Assembly (NCBI RefSeq): GCF_014896945.1
Contig: NZ_CP054719.1
Coordinates: 83,153-147,152, forward strand
DNA: 64,000 nucleotides
Direction of reading: 5' to 3'
DNA from: Candidatus Bodocaedibacter vickermanii
GTDB lineage: Bacteria > Pseudomonadota > Alphaproteobacteria > UBA6184
Part shown: positions 9,741-18,824 of the stretch, one piece after another
How the letters are laid out: each line of letters starts with the position of its first letter
Position numbering within the stretch: position 1 is the first letter of the stretch
Translations under genes and position numbers: made by a program
The notes under the pieces: model-generated
What the model saw: only the letters and a program-made list of their open reading frames with translations
What the model was told of the DNA's origin: nothing
Database searches by the model: none

Positions 9741-10022
9741 CGTTCTACGTCTTTGAAACTTTCAGCCAAAGGATCTCTAACCAGATCCATGACGAAGCTT
9801 TGATTGAACCACTCAAGGGCGACATGCCGAACCGAATCCCCAGTACAGGTGCTCAACTACCCGATCAGTAGACACAGCCCTGTAAACAACCCCTAGAGCC
9901 GACGGGCTCGTAAAACACGATTTTGTGCCTATCAATAAAGTCCGCCTTTCCCCATTCGTGTAAGAAATGGGGTTCTTTTTGCACGTGCGGGTTACTGGGG
10001 ATTCTCTCGGTTTTAAACAACG

Positions 10023-10438
10023 GCAACCTGAGGTTGCATCCATTAGATTAGATCCTATCTGGTCTGACACGGATTTTATATAACTTAACTTTGAAAGCTG
10101 CAAACACAGCGCTTTCAAACAACAACAAGGGAACTAAAACACACTCTTCACAAAAACATCTCAAATTCATTTTTCAACCCTAATGATCCTGCGCCGAAGG
10201 TGGGTTTAAAATCCGCCCCATTCCCCCATATCTCCAACCACACTCAATCTAATCTATCGGATGCAACCTCAGGTTGCCTGCGTCGAAGGTAGGTTCAAAT
10301 TCTCATATCTCACACCACACACAATCAACCCTTATCCCCCACGTGTATCTTATTACGCATTTCAAATCACACAAGACTAACATATAGGGTCCAAGGATCA
10401 TCCCTGGTGCAGCATCATGCTGCCAAGCGCAGGTTGCT
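10023..10438. repeat. Repeat island 1, last part: palindromes
   Basis: Overlaps the end of element copy A. H1 variants are GCAACC-TGA-GGTTGC (10023-10037), GCAACC-TCA-GGTTGC (10263-10277) and GCAGCA-TCA-TGCTGC (10409-10423), with a damaged CCAAGGATCATCCCTGG (10391-10407). The motif CTGCG(C/T)CGAAGGT(A/G)GGTT occurs twice. No gene is seen. Confidence 0.75.
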
Positions 10439-11398
10439 TTATTTACTCCAGAGTTTTTTCATTTCTAAACTTAACCATGTATAGGATTCGTCTGTGTGTT
10501 TAGGCATGATATCTGTAAATTGCATATAGGCATGAAACGTACCTTTTGCAACTTTTTGTGATACTGCAACGCCAGCCTGCGTTAGTTTATCTTTATACTG
10601 CATACTTTCATCGTGCAAGGGATCACATTCAGTAGTTAACATAATCGCAGGGGGGTATTTATCAAAGTATGGAGACAATAATGGCGATATTTTCCAATCA
10701 TTAACACTTTGACCTTGCGTATAGTTTTTTACAAAGTATTCAAGGGTGCTTTTTGAAATGAAAAAGTTTTTTGCATAGGTGTTGATTGACTCACTAGATA
10801 AACTCAAGTCAATGCAGGGATACATTAACACGTGAAAATCAGGAAGCCTTTCATTTTTTTCAATTAAAAGGCTCATTAACGATGCCGTTAAATTTCCACC
10901 AGCGCTATCACCACCAACTGCAACTTTCGTTGAATCCGCGCCTAAAGATTCAGCATTCAGTAAACACCACTGATAGGCTGCTTGGACGTCTTCAAGTCCA
11001 GCTGGATACGGATGTTCTGGGGCAAGTCTGTATTCAATGGAAACAATGATGCATCCAGTTTCTTTAGCAATTCGTCGGCACACTGTATCATGCGTATTAA
11101 TGCTGCCCACGTTCCAGCCTCCTCCATGAATAAACATAAGTAAAGGTTGGTCTTGTTCTAAGGTAGACCAATAAATTCGAACTGGAATTCCGTCTTTATT
11201 CGTGGCTGATGACAACACTCTGTCTTCAATACGAGCCATAGAAACAGGGATTCCTCCAAGAGTGCGGGATGCTTTTTCGTAATTCATGCGTGCAACGGCA
11301 ATAGGGATATCTTCTGTATGTGGGGCATTCAAAGACTTTAAGTGTTCTAAAAATGCAGCTGCTTCTGGTGCGAGTAACGTCCATGGGTCTTGAATCAT
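10439..11398 (-). CDS. Alpha/beta-hydrolase, HSL-type esterase
   Basis: Carboxylesterase of the hormone-sensitive-lipase (family IV) type, probably cytoplasmic; substrate unknown. The oxyanion motif HGGG is at residues 91-94, the nucleophile Ser165 is in GGDSAGG, Asp259 is in ECDPLHDE and His289 in GTFHAY, so the triad is complete. The start is the ATG at 11398 behind AGGAG rather than the longer frame to 11434. At 319 residues it has normal length. The stop abuts a palindromic repeat. It is on the same strand as the cyclase gene about 120 bp upstream. Confidence 0.9.
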   Translation of the reverse strand: MIQDPWTLLAPEAAAFLEHLKSLNAPHTEDIPIAVARMNYEKASRTLGGIPVSMARIEDRVLSSATNKDGIPVRIYWSTLEQDQPLLMFIHGGGWNVGSINTHDTVCRRIAKETGCIIVSIEYRLAPEHPYPAGLEDVQAAYQWCLLNAESLGADSTKVAVGGDSAGGNLTASLMSLLIEKNERLPDFHVLMYPCIDLSLSSESINTYAKNFFISKSTLEYFVKNYTQGQSVNDWKISPLLSPYFDKYPPAIMLTTECDPLHDESMQYKDKLTQAGVAVSQKVAKGTFHAYMQFTDIMPKHTDESYTWLSLEMKKLWSK

Positions 11399-11514
11399 AA
11401 TGGCTCCTAAAATATACAATTGAATAATAATCAATAAATATTAATATTTTATTAATTTTAACAGTTGTTGGTTCAAGTTGTTTGCTTGATAATCAGTGTC
11501 AGAACGAGTCGGAT

Positions 11515-12213
11515 CTAACCTAACGGATGCAACGGCACGTTGCTTGCCCACATTCGAATAGGTGATTCGGTAGCATTTTGTATGTTAAGTGGAGCAATGG
11601 TAACGTTAAAATCTTTGGAGGGTAACTGACTGAGATTGTTTACATTTTCGACGATCAATATATTTCTAGATAATAATAAACTATGAATTGGATATCCGCT
11701 ATCTGGTCGATCGGGAGACAATGTGTCGATGCCCAATGCTCGAATTTTTCGTTGAGCTAAAAGTTCCCCAGCATCAGTGTGAATATAAGGAAAACGATAC
11801 TTATTATGATAGTGCGATGCGTCTTCCCAGTATTGGTGCCACCCCGTGTTAATTAAAACGCAACTGTTTTCTTGAATGGTTCCATGGGTTGCTTCAAACT
11901 CAAAAATATCGTTTGCGGTTAAACAATTGTCTTGATCAAGACGATTGGAAATATCAATGCCGTATCCAGGAATGTTAACCAGATGATTCAGTGGGATTTG
12001 ATCAATCGTCATGGCATTTTTAATGCAATGGGCAGGGGCATCAATGTGAGTGCCTATTCCGCAATCAAGCGACATACGTTGCACTTTAAAGGATACGGCA
12101 TTTTGATCATCCAAATAGTCGTGCTCAATCGTTAAATGAAATCCACAACGGCCGTCCCAAGTCGGTGTTTTTTCTGTTAACGCATGGGTTAAGTCAATCA
12201 GTTTAGCTGGCAT
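11515..12213 (-). CDS. Cyclase-family metal-dependent hydrolase (kynurenine formamidase-like)
   Basis: The HxGTHxDxPxH-type motif appears as GIGTHIDAPAHC, the metal-binding signature of the cyclase / KynB family; DTLSPDRP is a second family block. Reactions in the family include formamide and isatin hydrolysis, so the substrate is not assigned. It overlaps recO by 11 nt, indicating one transcript. Oddity: the last codons (about SNVPLHPLG) and the stop are supplied by the palindrome GCAACG-GCA-CGTTGC at 11529-11543 and its flank, so the native C-terminus has been replaced or extended. Confidence 0.85.
   Translation of the reverse strand: MPAKLIDLTHALTEKTPTWDGRCGFHLTIEHDYLDDQNAVSFKVQRMSLDCGIGTHIDAPAHCIKNAMTIDQIPLNHLVNIPGYGIDISNRLDQDNCLTANDIFEFEATHGTIQENSCVLINTGWHQYWEDASHYHNKYRFPYIHTDAGELLAQRKIRALGIDTLSPDRPDSGYPIHSLLLSRNILIVENVNNLSQLPSKDFNVTIAPLNIQNATESPIRMWASNVPLHPLG
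11529..11543. repeat. Palindrome H1 inside the cyclase gene 3' end
   Basis: GCAACG-GCA-CGTTGC on the plus strand, with the family flank (CTAACGGATG) at its left. It is translated on the minus strand as the C-terminus of the cyclase-family protein. Confidence 0.8.
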
Positions 12214-12982
12214 TTATGACCTTTGAAGTATGGATTAACGTGATTAAATAGTCTCGTTCTTGGGGGAGCGTACGATGCAATTGTTCGTGCAGCAACCGTC
12301 TTAAAAAATGTCCAGTGATCGTTAGTCCAGCAAGGATATCGGGTTTATTCCACGGGATAGTTGCATCAGTCAGTGGGGTGGGCAGATGAAACAGCTGATC
12401 TTTATAGGGAAGCCCCACACTTTCAGTGACGGCTCGGCCTGTTTTAGGTGAAACATACTTTAAATTTTCGCGTGCGTTTGTGACCGCACATCGTGTTAGG
12501 TCTAACCCAAACCCACAATGCGCTAAGAGCTCTTTTTCAAATAGAACATAATGCCCAATATTTCCATTTAGGCAGATTTCATGGATGTGAAGTTTTAGAT
12601 TTAAATAAAATGCTTCTGTCGCATCCCGATCGATTAACGCAGTAATAAGTAATGTGCGTATCGCATTAATGCAGGCAAGCTTTATGGGGGAAATTAACGC
12701 AGCACACATGATTGGAGCAAAGGTTTCATGGTGTTCAACTGTAAACAATCCCATATGTGTGTCTAATCTGGATTTATTGCGAATATGATACAGGTTACCT
12801 GGTTGTAAGGGGTATTTTTTGTTCGTACGAATATATCCGGTGATAAGACCGTGATATTGAGTAAAAAAAGTAGCAATAAGATTGGATTCACCATGAGGTT
12901 TCGTGCGTAACAATAATCCCTCATCTAACCATTCCAAACTATGTGTCTCCTTTTGTTTCTTGATTTCTAAAGCTGAACTCAT
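12203..12982 (-). CDS. recO: DNA repair protein RecO
   Basis: Loads RecA on SSB-coated DNA in the RecFOR pathway. N-terminal OB-fold region: LEWLDEGLLLRTKPHGES, then GNLYHIRNKSRLDTHMGLF. The middle FEKELLAHCGFGLDLTRCAV and YVSPKTGRAV blocks are typical of alphaproteobacterial RecO. At 259 residues it has normal length. The first Met may be upstream of the true start, since family members often begin near MEW. It is transcribed divergently from the foldase gene. Confidence 0.9.
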   Translation of the reverse strand: MSSALEIKKQKETHSLEWLDEGLLLRTKPHGESNLIATFFTQYHGLITGYIRTNKKYPLQPGNLYHIRNKSRLDTHMGLFTVEHHETFAPIMCAALISPIKLACINAIRTLLITALIDRDATEAFYLNLKLHIHEICLNGNIGHYVLFEKELLAHCGFGLDLTRCAVTNARENLKYVSPKTGRAVTESVGLPYKDQLFHLPTPLTDATIPWNKPDILAGLTITGHFLRRLLHEQLHRTLPQERDYLITLIHTSKVINAS

Positions 12983-13029
12983 TAAAGTGACATTGTATAA
13001 AGAATGAAGTTATTTGCAAAGGAAAACAA

Positions 13030-13929
13030 ATGAAAAAAAATATCAAGGCAAGCATGGTGATTGCTGCTTTAATGCTTAGCGTACCAACTGTTAATGCTAG
13101 TGGAATCGTAAAATACCAAGGAAAAGAATTAGTTACTAAAAAAGATGTTGATGCCCGCATGAAAGAATTAAAAATTGATTCTATGCAAGGTGATCAAGTG
13201 TATATGCAAGTTCTAATTCAATTAGCCGAAGAAAAATTAATGGCTAAACAAATTAGTGATTCCAAAATGAAATCTGATCCAGAGTTTCTACGTATAGCAA
13301 AAGCTAATGCTGAAGAATTTGAACGTCAATACTTTTTTCAAAAAGAAGCTAAAAAACGTATCACGTCTCAAATGCGTCAAAGCGTATACGATCAAATCAA
13401 AGCGTCTATGCAAGGCAAGAAAGAAATTAAACCAAGAATTTTGGTGGTAGAAGATGAAAAAAAAGCAACTGAAGTTAGCGCATCACTGAAAAAAGGTGAA
13501 AGCTTTGAATCGTTAGTTCAAAAGCATTCAATTGATCCTTCTAAAGAGAATAGTAAAGGAGCAGGATTGCTGGATCGTTTTGTCCCAGAAGAAGGCTTTA
13601 GCGTTGAAGATCCAAAAGAAATTGCAAACCTAAAAGAAGGTGTTGTGTCTAAGCCCATGAAATCGATGCTTCAGAACAAGCTTGTTTATACATTTTTCTT
13701 AATCGAGAAAGGCAATCGTCGTGATTTTGAACTTCCCCCAATAGATACTCCAGAAGTTGCTGGACATATTGAGCAAATCATTATGCGTCAGATGGTTGGC
13801 GTTGTACAAGCAGATTTGATTCGCCAATTAGAAGTATTCGATCTAAAAGGAAATAAATTTCCGTTAATGCCAGAACAAACAAACCCTCAAGATGGTATTC
13901 CCTTAATTGGTGGTGGCGTTAAGAACTAA
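13030..13929 (+). CDS. Exported parvulin-like peptidyl-prolyl isomerase
   Basis: Periplasmic foldase of the PpiC/SurA type. The signal peptide MKKNIKASMVIAALMLSVPT ends near VNASG. An alpha-helical chaperone-like part follows, then a parvulin domain from about residue 135 (KPRILVVEDEKKA, SFESLVQKHSIDPSKENSKG, GLLDRFVPEEGFS). At 299 residues it has one PPIase domain. AAAGGA sits upstream. It probably assists outer-membrane protein folding alongside the Deg proteases. Confidence 0.88.
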   Translation: MKKNIKASMVIAALMLSVPTVNASGIVKYQGKELVTKKDVDARMKELKIDSMQGDQVYMQVLIQLAEEKLMAKQISDSKMKSDPEFLRIAKANAEEFERQYFFQKEAKKRITSQMRQSVYDQIKASMQGKKEIKPRILVVEDEKKATEVSASLKKGESFESLVQKHSIDPSKENSKGAGLLDRFVPEEGFSVEDPKEIANLKEGVVSKPMKSMLQNKLVYTFFLIEKGNRRDFELPPIDTPEVAGHIEQIIMRQMVGVVQADLIRQLEVFDLKGNKFPLMPEQTNPQDGIPLIGGGVKN

Positions 13930-13949
13930 GCACGAAAATTGTTCGTATA

Positions 13950-13979
13950 AAAAGGTCAGGAATTATCCTGACCTTTTGT
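13950..13979 (+). terminator. Rho-independent terminator after the foldase gene
   Basis: AAAGGTCAGGA pairs with TCCTGACCTTT around an ATTA loop, followed by TTTTGTTTT. Confidence 0.9.
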
Positions 13980-14018
13980 TTTAATGGAGACACGTGGTTT
14001 GTTGGGGCAGAGTTCTAC

Positions 14019-14089
14019 GCGGCTCAGGCAAATCTCACCGCGATTTGATGACGACGAACGCCGTCTAGCGCATGGCGCTTCTGAGCCGC
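14019..14089 (-). repeat. Cloverleaf-folding repeat, copy 1 (71 nt)
   Basis: Outer stem GCGGCTCAG (14019-14027) pairs with CTGAGCCGC (14081-14089). Inside are three arms: CAAATC/GATTTG, GACGAC/GCCGTC and AGCGC/GCGCT. Read on the minus strand the middle arm becomes GACGGC-gttc-GTCGTC with a G-U pair, so the minus strand is the likely RNA sense. A related 74-nt copy is at 45766-45839. It is not a tRNA: no T-loop or anticodon arm. Confidence 0.75.
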
Positions 14090-14100
14090 ATAGGGTATCC

Positions 14101-14134
14101 GATTCGATGTGTATCGGAACACATCGGATCTAAG
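14101..14134. repeat. H2-type hairpin downstream of xerD
   Basis: CGATGTGT and ACACATCG pair around ATCGGA, with flanking TCCGATT and GGATCTAA of the dispersed palindrome family. It lies between cloverleaf copy 1 and the xerD stop. Confidence 0.6.
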
Positions 14135-14143
14135 CTGTTTTGC

Positions 14144-15076
14144 CTAATGAGTTCGGTGGGCGCCCCTGGTACTTAAAGGGTGATGGTTAAATACGGTTTC
14201 TTTCAGCTTGTCTGTCATAATGTGTGTATAAATTTCTGTGGTGGCAATGTCAGAATGCCCTAGTAATTTTTGAACATTAAGCAGGTTTGCACCATGATTT
14301 AATAAGTGTGTTGCAAAGGCATGTCGAATCACATGCGGAGATACTTTTAGTGGATCAAGCCCTGCATCAACAGCTAGTTCTTTGATAATCTGAAAAAAAC
14401 GTTGTCGCGTTAAATGACTTGTTGGATTGGATGACGGAAACAACCACCCAGACTTAGATGACGGCTGTGAATTTTGAATGTAATGAATAAGCGCAGATTT
14501 AGTGGATTGATTGAAGGGAACAATACGTTGTTTGTTGCCTTTTCCCGTAATTAATAGACATTCATCCAACCATTGAATATCGGATAGTTTTATCTGAATT
14601 AATTCAGAAATTCGCATGCCTGTAGCATACAAAAGCTCAATGAATACAACCCTTCTGGCGCAGTCAGGGTGATTAGAGCTGTAGGCAGCATTTATCAAAG
14701 CCTCAGTTTCAGATTCTGTTAGAAACTTAGGAAGCCTTCGACCTTGCTTAGGTCGGTCGATAAGCTTTGTTGGATTGGATTCAATCTTTTTCTCCCTAAC
14801 AAAAAAGGCATACAAGGATCTGAGAGCAGACAATCTGCGGGCTTTAGTGCGATCCGATAATCCAAGGTCCTGTAATGAAGAGATATACTCCATCATTACA
14901 GTTTTTGAGGGAGGTAAAAGATGCAAAGAGTTTTTGTCTAAATAATCGACAAAATGACTAATATCGCTGAGGTAAGCTGAGATTGTATTCGGACTAGCCC
15001 CGATCTCTGAGGCTAACATTTCAATGAACTGTTCAACCTCAGGATAGGGAGCCAAATTATTTTTTATCTTGGACAT
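14144..15076 (-). CDS. xerD: Tyrosine recombinase XerD-like
   Basis: Site-specific recombinase for resolving chromosome dimers at dif. The 310 residues from ATG 15076 match XerC/D length; a longer TTG start at 15124 is unlikely. An N-terminal SAM-like core-binding domain (NTISAYLSDISHF) precedes the catalytic domain with Arg155 (GMRISEL), Lys179 (TGKGNKQR), HVIR with His248/Arg251, His274 (LLGHSDI) and the nucleophile Tyr283 (TTEIYTH). All catalytic residues are present. XerD over XerC is suggested by the secA neighbourhood and KLLGHSDIATTEIYTH; this is not certain. Confidence 0.9.
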   Translation of the reverse strand: MSKIKNNLAPYPEVEQFIEMLASEIGASPNTISAYLSDISHFVDYLDKNSLHLLPPSKTVMMEYISSLQDLGLSDRTKARRLSALRSLYAFFVREKKIESNPTKLIDRPKQGRRLPKFLTESETEALINAAYSSNHPDCARRVVFIELLYATGMRISELIQIKLSDIQWLDECLLITGKGNKQRIVPFNQSTKSALIHYIQNSQPSSKSGWLFPSSNPTSHLTRQRFFQIIKELAVDAGLDPLKVSPHVIRHAFATHLLNHGANLLNVQKLLGHSDIATTEIYTHIMTDKLKETVFNHHPLSTRGAHRTH

Positions 15077-15188
15077 TGATTGCGATTGGAAGTCGCATGT
15101 CGGATTTTGGGGCAGGGATGCCAATCAACGATAATGCGATCCCTCCACCAATAATCACAATTACTAGAAATGTTAAAATGTATTTCAT
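15057..15188 (-). CDS. Small single-pass membrane protein between secA and xerD
   Basis: 43 residues: MKYILTFLVIVIIGGGIALS forms one membrane span, followed by the short periplasmic-type motif GIPAPKSDMRLPI. Small proteins with a TM segment and an IPAP motif next to recombinase or secretion genes are familiar from other alphaproteobacteria (from memory, not searched). It starts 2 nt after the secA stop and its end overlaps the xerD start by 20 nt, so three genes appear co-transcribed. Function unknown. Confidence 0.65.
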   Translation of the reverse strand: MKYILTFLVIVIIGGGIALSLIGIPAPKSDMRLPIAINVQDKK

Positions 15189-15190
15189 GT

Positions 15191-17851
15191 TTATACTACT
15201 AATTTTCCATGACATTCTTTGTAACGCTTTCCGGATCCACAAGGGCAGGGACCATTTCGGGGCACCATACGCATTAATTCAAGTTCGTCATCTGTCATTA
15301 AACGGTTATTGTTTGCATCTTCTAAAACAGTGTTTTTTAAAGGAACTTTTTGAGCATCTTCATCTTTAGAATTCAAATTCATATGGCTTAGAATGCTGAC
15401 AATGGTTTCTTTAACTTTATCAAGCATCGTTGTGAAAAGATCAAAGGCTTCTTGCTTATACTCATTTAAGGGGTTGCGTTGAGCGTAAGCTCGCAAGTTA
15501 ATCCCTGTGCGTAAGTAGTCAAGAGTATGTAAGTGGTCTTTCCACAATTGATCCATTGAGTGTAAGAAAATATCTTTTTCTACACGATGCAATAATTCAC
15601 CTGGGAAGTTCTTTTCTTTTTCGACCCACGCCGCTATGGTTTGTGTTTCCACGCGGTTAACGAATTCTTTATAGGCAACGCCTTCTTCGTGTGCCCAAGC
15701 ATCTAACGGAAGATTGACGTTAAATATACGCAAAAGTTCTTCATGTAACCCGTTTAGATCCCATTGTTCAATATGGTTAGATTCTGAAATATGAGCATTT
15801 AACGTATGGTGAATTAATTCCAAACGAGATTCTTCCATCGTTTCATGGATAGATTCCGCGTTCATAACTTCTTTACGTTGTTCGTAGATTACTTTGCGTT
15901 GATCATTCATCACATCATCGTACTTTAATAAGTGTTTACGAATGTCATAGTTGCGGGCTTCAACTTTCTTTTGAGCACGTTCTAATGCTTTGTTAACCCA
16001 CGGATGCGTAATCGATTCGCCTTCTTTTAGACCAAGACGAACCAACATTGCATCTAAACGTTCTGAACCAAAGATACGCATTAAATCGTCTTCTAGGGAT
16101 AAGAAGAACTTTGTTTCACCAGGATCGCCTTGACGACCCGAACGCCCGCGTAACTGGTTATCAATACGACGGCTTTCATGGCGTTCAGTTCCAATGACAT
16201 ACAAACCACCAGCAGCTTTAACAGTATCTTCAAGAGCCTTTATTTCAGCACGTACTGAGGCTTCAAGTTCTTTTCGTGCAGTTTCTGATAGTACTGCACC
16301 TGCTTTTTGTAAAGCAGCTTTTAAGTGCACATCATAGCTGCCCCCCAGTTTAATATCTGTTCCACGACCAGCCATGTTAGTGGCAACGGTAATGGCGCCT
16401 GGATAACCAGCTTCTGCGATGATTTCGGCTTCTTTATCATGGAATCTGGCGTTTAGAACATTATGCTTTAACCCAGCTTTTGTAAGTTCACGCGCAACTT
16501 CTTCTGAGTTTTCAATGCTGATTGTACCCACAAGGATTGGTTGTTGTTTTTCATGGCGTTCTTTTACAAGTTGAACAATGGCAGCTAGTTTTTCGCGTTT
16601 AGTGCGGTAAATTTCATCATCATTGTCTTTACGCGTTACGGTTTGATTTGTAGGTATTTCAACCACGACAAGCTTGTAAATATCATCGAATTCTTGAGCT
16701 TCTGTCATAGCTGTTCCAGCCATACCCGATAGCTTTGGATATAAGCGGAAATAATTTTGATAGGTAATAGAGGCAAGAGTTTGGTTTTCGACCTCAACAT
16801 TCACGTTTTCTTTGGCTTCTAAGGCTTGATGCAGACCTTCAGAATAGCGACGGCCATCCATGATGCGGCCTGTAAACTCATCCACAATCAAAACTTGACC
16901 ATCACGAACGATGTAATCCACATCGCGATGGAACATATTGTGTGCTTTTAATGCTTGGTTAATGTGGTGAACAATGCTGATGTTTTGTAAGTCATATAGG
17001 CTTGAGCCTTTTAAATATCCATCACGTTCTAACGCTTCTTCGATTTTTGCTGATCCAGAGTCGGTGAGTGTGATGCTTTTACCTTTTTCATCTTTTTCAT
17101 AATCGCCCGTTGTCAATGACGACATATATCTGTTGGCGATATAATACCATTGAGAAGAATCTTCAGCAGGGCCTGAAATAATTAGCGGGGTGCGTGCTTC
17201 ATCGACCAAGATACTGTCGACTTCGTCCACGATTGCATAGTTGAATGGGCGTTGAACCATGTCATTCAATGAGAACTTCATGTTGTCGCGCAGGTAATCA
17301 AACCCAAGTTCATTGTTGGTAGCATAGGTGATGTCAGCTTGATAGGCTTTTTTGCGTTCCATGTCGCTGATTCCGCTGATAATACAGCCAACAGTAAGTC
17401 CCAAGAAATTGTAAACTCTACCCATCCATTCGGCATCACGTTGAGCCAAATAATCGTTAACGGTGACGACGTGTACGCCTTTTCCACTGAGTGCGTTTAA
17501 ATATACAGGGGCGGTTGCTACCAGAGTTTTACCTTCACCTGTACGCATTTCAGAAATCATACCGTTATGTAGAACCATTCCACCGATAAGCTGAACATCG
17601 TAATGACGTTCACCTAATACGCGGCGCGCAGCTTCACGTACGGTTGCAAAAGCTTCAGGAAGGATATCATCCAATGTTTCGCCTTTTTCAAGGCGGACTT
17701 TGAATTCAGCAGTTTTTTGCTGTAAATCATAATCAGACAGAGCAGTGAAGTTAGATTCAATTTCATTAATTTTTTGAACAACGTGCCCTAAGCGGCGAAC
17801 TAAGCGATCATTTGCAGATCCGAAAATTTTTTGTACAAGCTTTAAAAGCAT
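15191..17851 (-). CDS. secA: Preprotein translocase ATPase SecA
   Basis: Motor that drives proteins through SecYEG. At 886 residues it has full length: Walker A MRTGEGKT at 102-109, DEAD-like [34 protein letters not shown] in NBD2, and the C-terminal zinc / SecB-binding motif [14 protein letters not shown] (C-x-C-x8-CH). It is followed directly by the small membrane protein and xerD, and diverges from uppP. Confidence 0.98.
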   Translation of the reverse strand: MLLKLVQKIFGSANDRLVRRLGHVVQKINEIESNFTALSDYDLQQKTAEFKVRLEKGETLDDILPEAFATVREAARRVLGERHYDVQLIGGMVLHNGMISEMRTGEGKTLVATAPVYLNALSGKGVHVVTVNDYLAQRDAEWMGRVYNFLGLTVGCIISGISDMERKKAYQADITYATNNELGFDYLRDNMKFSLNDMVQRPFNYAIVDEVDSILVDEARTPLIISGPAEDSSQWYYIANRYMSSLTTGDYEKDEKGKSITLTDSGSAKIEEALERDGYLKGSSLYDLQNISIVHHINQALKAHNMFHRDVDYIVRDGQVLIVDEFTGRIMDGRRYSEGLHQALEAKENVNVEVENQTLASITYQNYFRLYPKLSGMAGTAMTEAQEFDDIYKLVVVEIPTNQTVTRKDNDDEIYRTKREKLAAIVQLVKERHEKQQPILVGTISIENSEEVARELTKAGLKHNVLNARFHDKEAEIIAEAGYPGAITVATNMAGRGTDIKLGGSYDVHLKAALQKAGAVLSETARKELEASVRAEIKALEDTVKAAGGLYVIGTERHESRRIDNQLRGRSGRQGDPGETKFFLSLEDDLMRIFGSERLDAMLVRLGLKEGESITHPWVNKALERAQKKVEARNYDIRKHLLKYDDVMNDQRKVIYEQRKEVMNAESIHETMEESRLELIHHTLNAHISESNHIEQWDLNGLHEELLRIFNVNLPLDAWAHEEGVAYKEFVNRVETQTIAAWVEKEKNFPGELLHRVEKDIFLHSMDQLWKDHLHTLDYLRTGINLRAYAQRNPLNEYKQEAFDLFTTMLDKVKETIVSILSHMNLNSKDEDAQKVPLKNTVLEDANNNRLMTDDELELMRMVPRNGPCPCGSGKRYKECHGKLVV

Positions 17852-17887
17852 TTTTTACCTTTATGTATAGTAAGTTTAGTGAATTTC

Positions 17888-17933
17888 AGTATAATAGAAA
17901 TTAGTTAAAATAGTCATTACAAAGTAGTATAAT
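17888..17933. promoter_or_regulatory. Divergent promoter region secA / uppP
   Basis: Minus strand: ATGACT (17912-17917), 18-nt spacer, TATACT (17888-17893) towards secA. Plus strand: TATAAT (17928-17933) towards uppP with a poor -35. The intergenic region is 105 bp. Confidence 0.4.
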
Positions 17934-17956
17934 TTAAGGAATATTACAAAGGAAAA

Positions 17957-18736
17957 ATGTTAACATTATTAGCTATTATTCAAGGAATTGCAGAGTTTCT
18001 GCCGGTTAGCTCTACTGCACATTTAATTATTATCGCAAAATATTTCGGTAATATTTACCCCGGCGTTCATTATTTGGTTGTGTTGCACGTGGGCAGCATG
18101 GTTGCGATTATGCTGTACTTTTGGAAAGACCTTTGGCGCATACTATTGGGCTGGTTGGGATTATTCAAAGGGCAGGTGTCTGATCATTTTCACTTGAGCA
18201 TATCAATTGTGATTGGGACAATTCCCGTCATGATCGTTGGACTATTTTTATTCAAGATAATCGAAAAGCCACAAAACACGCCCTATATTATTGGATTGAA
18301 CAGTATTATTTTTGGTGCCTTATTATACTTAGCGGATCTGCGTAAAAAGTCAGATAAGCCTATTTTAAAAATGTCATATATAGATGCATTATTAATTGGC
18401 GCTGCTCAGGCATTTGCATTATTACCCGGGGCAAGCCGTTCTGGCAGTTGTATGATGGCAGCAAGAGCCTTGGGATATTCACGGGTTGATTCGACGCGGT
18501 TTGCATTTTTGTTAGGAATTCCAGCAATTCTGGGAGCCAGTGTTTTAAAGTTAACAGACATCAATTGGGATGATCCAACCGTAGATATTGAGTTGTTTGC
18601 ATACGGCAGTTTAATTTCATTTGCCGTAAGTTATTTCGTAATTGTGATGATGATGCGGTTGTTAGAGCGAATTTCATTTTTACCTTTTGCACTGTACCGC
18701 ATCGTTGTTGGAATCTTGTTATTGATGTTTTTCTAA
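17957..18736 (+). CDS. uppP: Undecaprenyl-diphosphatase UppP (BacA)
   Basis: Inner-membrane phosphatase recycling undecaprenyl pyrophosphate for peptidoglycan synthesis; confers bacitracin resistance when abundant. The first motif GIAEFLPVSSTAHL contains the catalytic Glu region, and the second is LLPGASRSG. About eight hydrophobic segments fill 259 residues. AAAGGA precedes the ATG by two to eight bases. The N-terminus is short compared with many homologues but retains the motif. Confidence 0.95.
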   Translation: MLTLLAIIQGIAEFLPVSSTAHLIIIAKYFGNIYPGVHYLVVLHVGSMVAIMLYFWKDLWRILLGWLGLFKGQVSDHFHLSISIVIGTIPVMIVGLFLFKIIEKPQNTPYIIGLNSIIFGALLYLADLRKKSDKPILKMSYIDALLIGAAQAFALLPGASRSGSCMMAARALGYSRVDSTRFAFLLGIPAILGASVLKLTDINWDDPTVDIELFAYGSLISFAVSYFVIVMMMRLLERISFLPFALYRIVVGILLLMFF

Positions 18737-18764
18737 AGAGTGTTCTTATATATAAACTGAATAC

Positions 18765-18793
18765 TTGCAAATTAAGCTATATTCAATTATGAA
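18765..18793 (+). promoter_or_regulatory. Candidate promoter for the ferredoxin gene
   Basis: TTGCAA (18765-18770), 17-nt spacer, TATGAA (18788-18793), 31 nt before the start codon. Confidence 0.4.
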
Positions 18794-18824
18794 TACTTTA
18801 AATTTGTATTAAAGGTTTAAGTGT

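Larger units (their letters stand above)
9655..10215 (-). repeat. 0.55-kb structured element, copy A
   Basis: Reverse-strand copy of a dispersed repeat also at about 45085-45640 and 49925-50455 on the plus strand. All copies share CTTCGGCGCAGGATCATT near one end, a palindrome module, AAAACCGAGAGAATCC, the hairpin CCCCATT...AATGGGG, GAGCC-cgtc-GGCTC, and a hairpin and promoter at the other end. Frames through it (for example 9813-10118) are not conserved between copies. Confidence 0.8.

Noticed and set aside
9813..10118. Open frame of about 101 codons (minus) and similar frames at 45127-45363 and 50053-50298
   Set aside because: They read through the 0.55-kb repeat; copies contain indels that break the frame, and they include palindromes with high structure.
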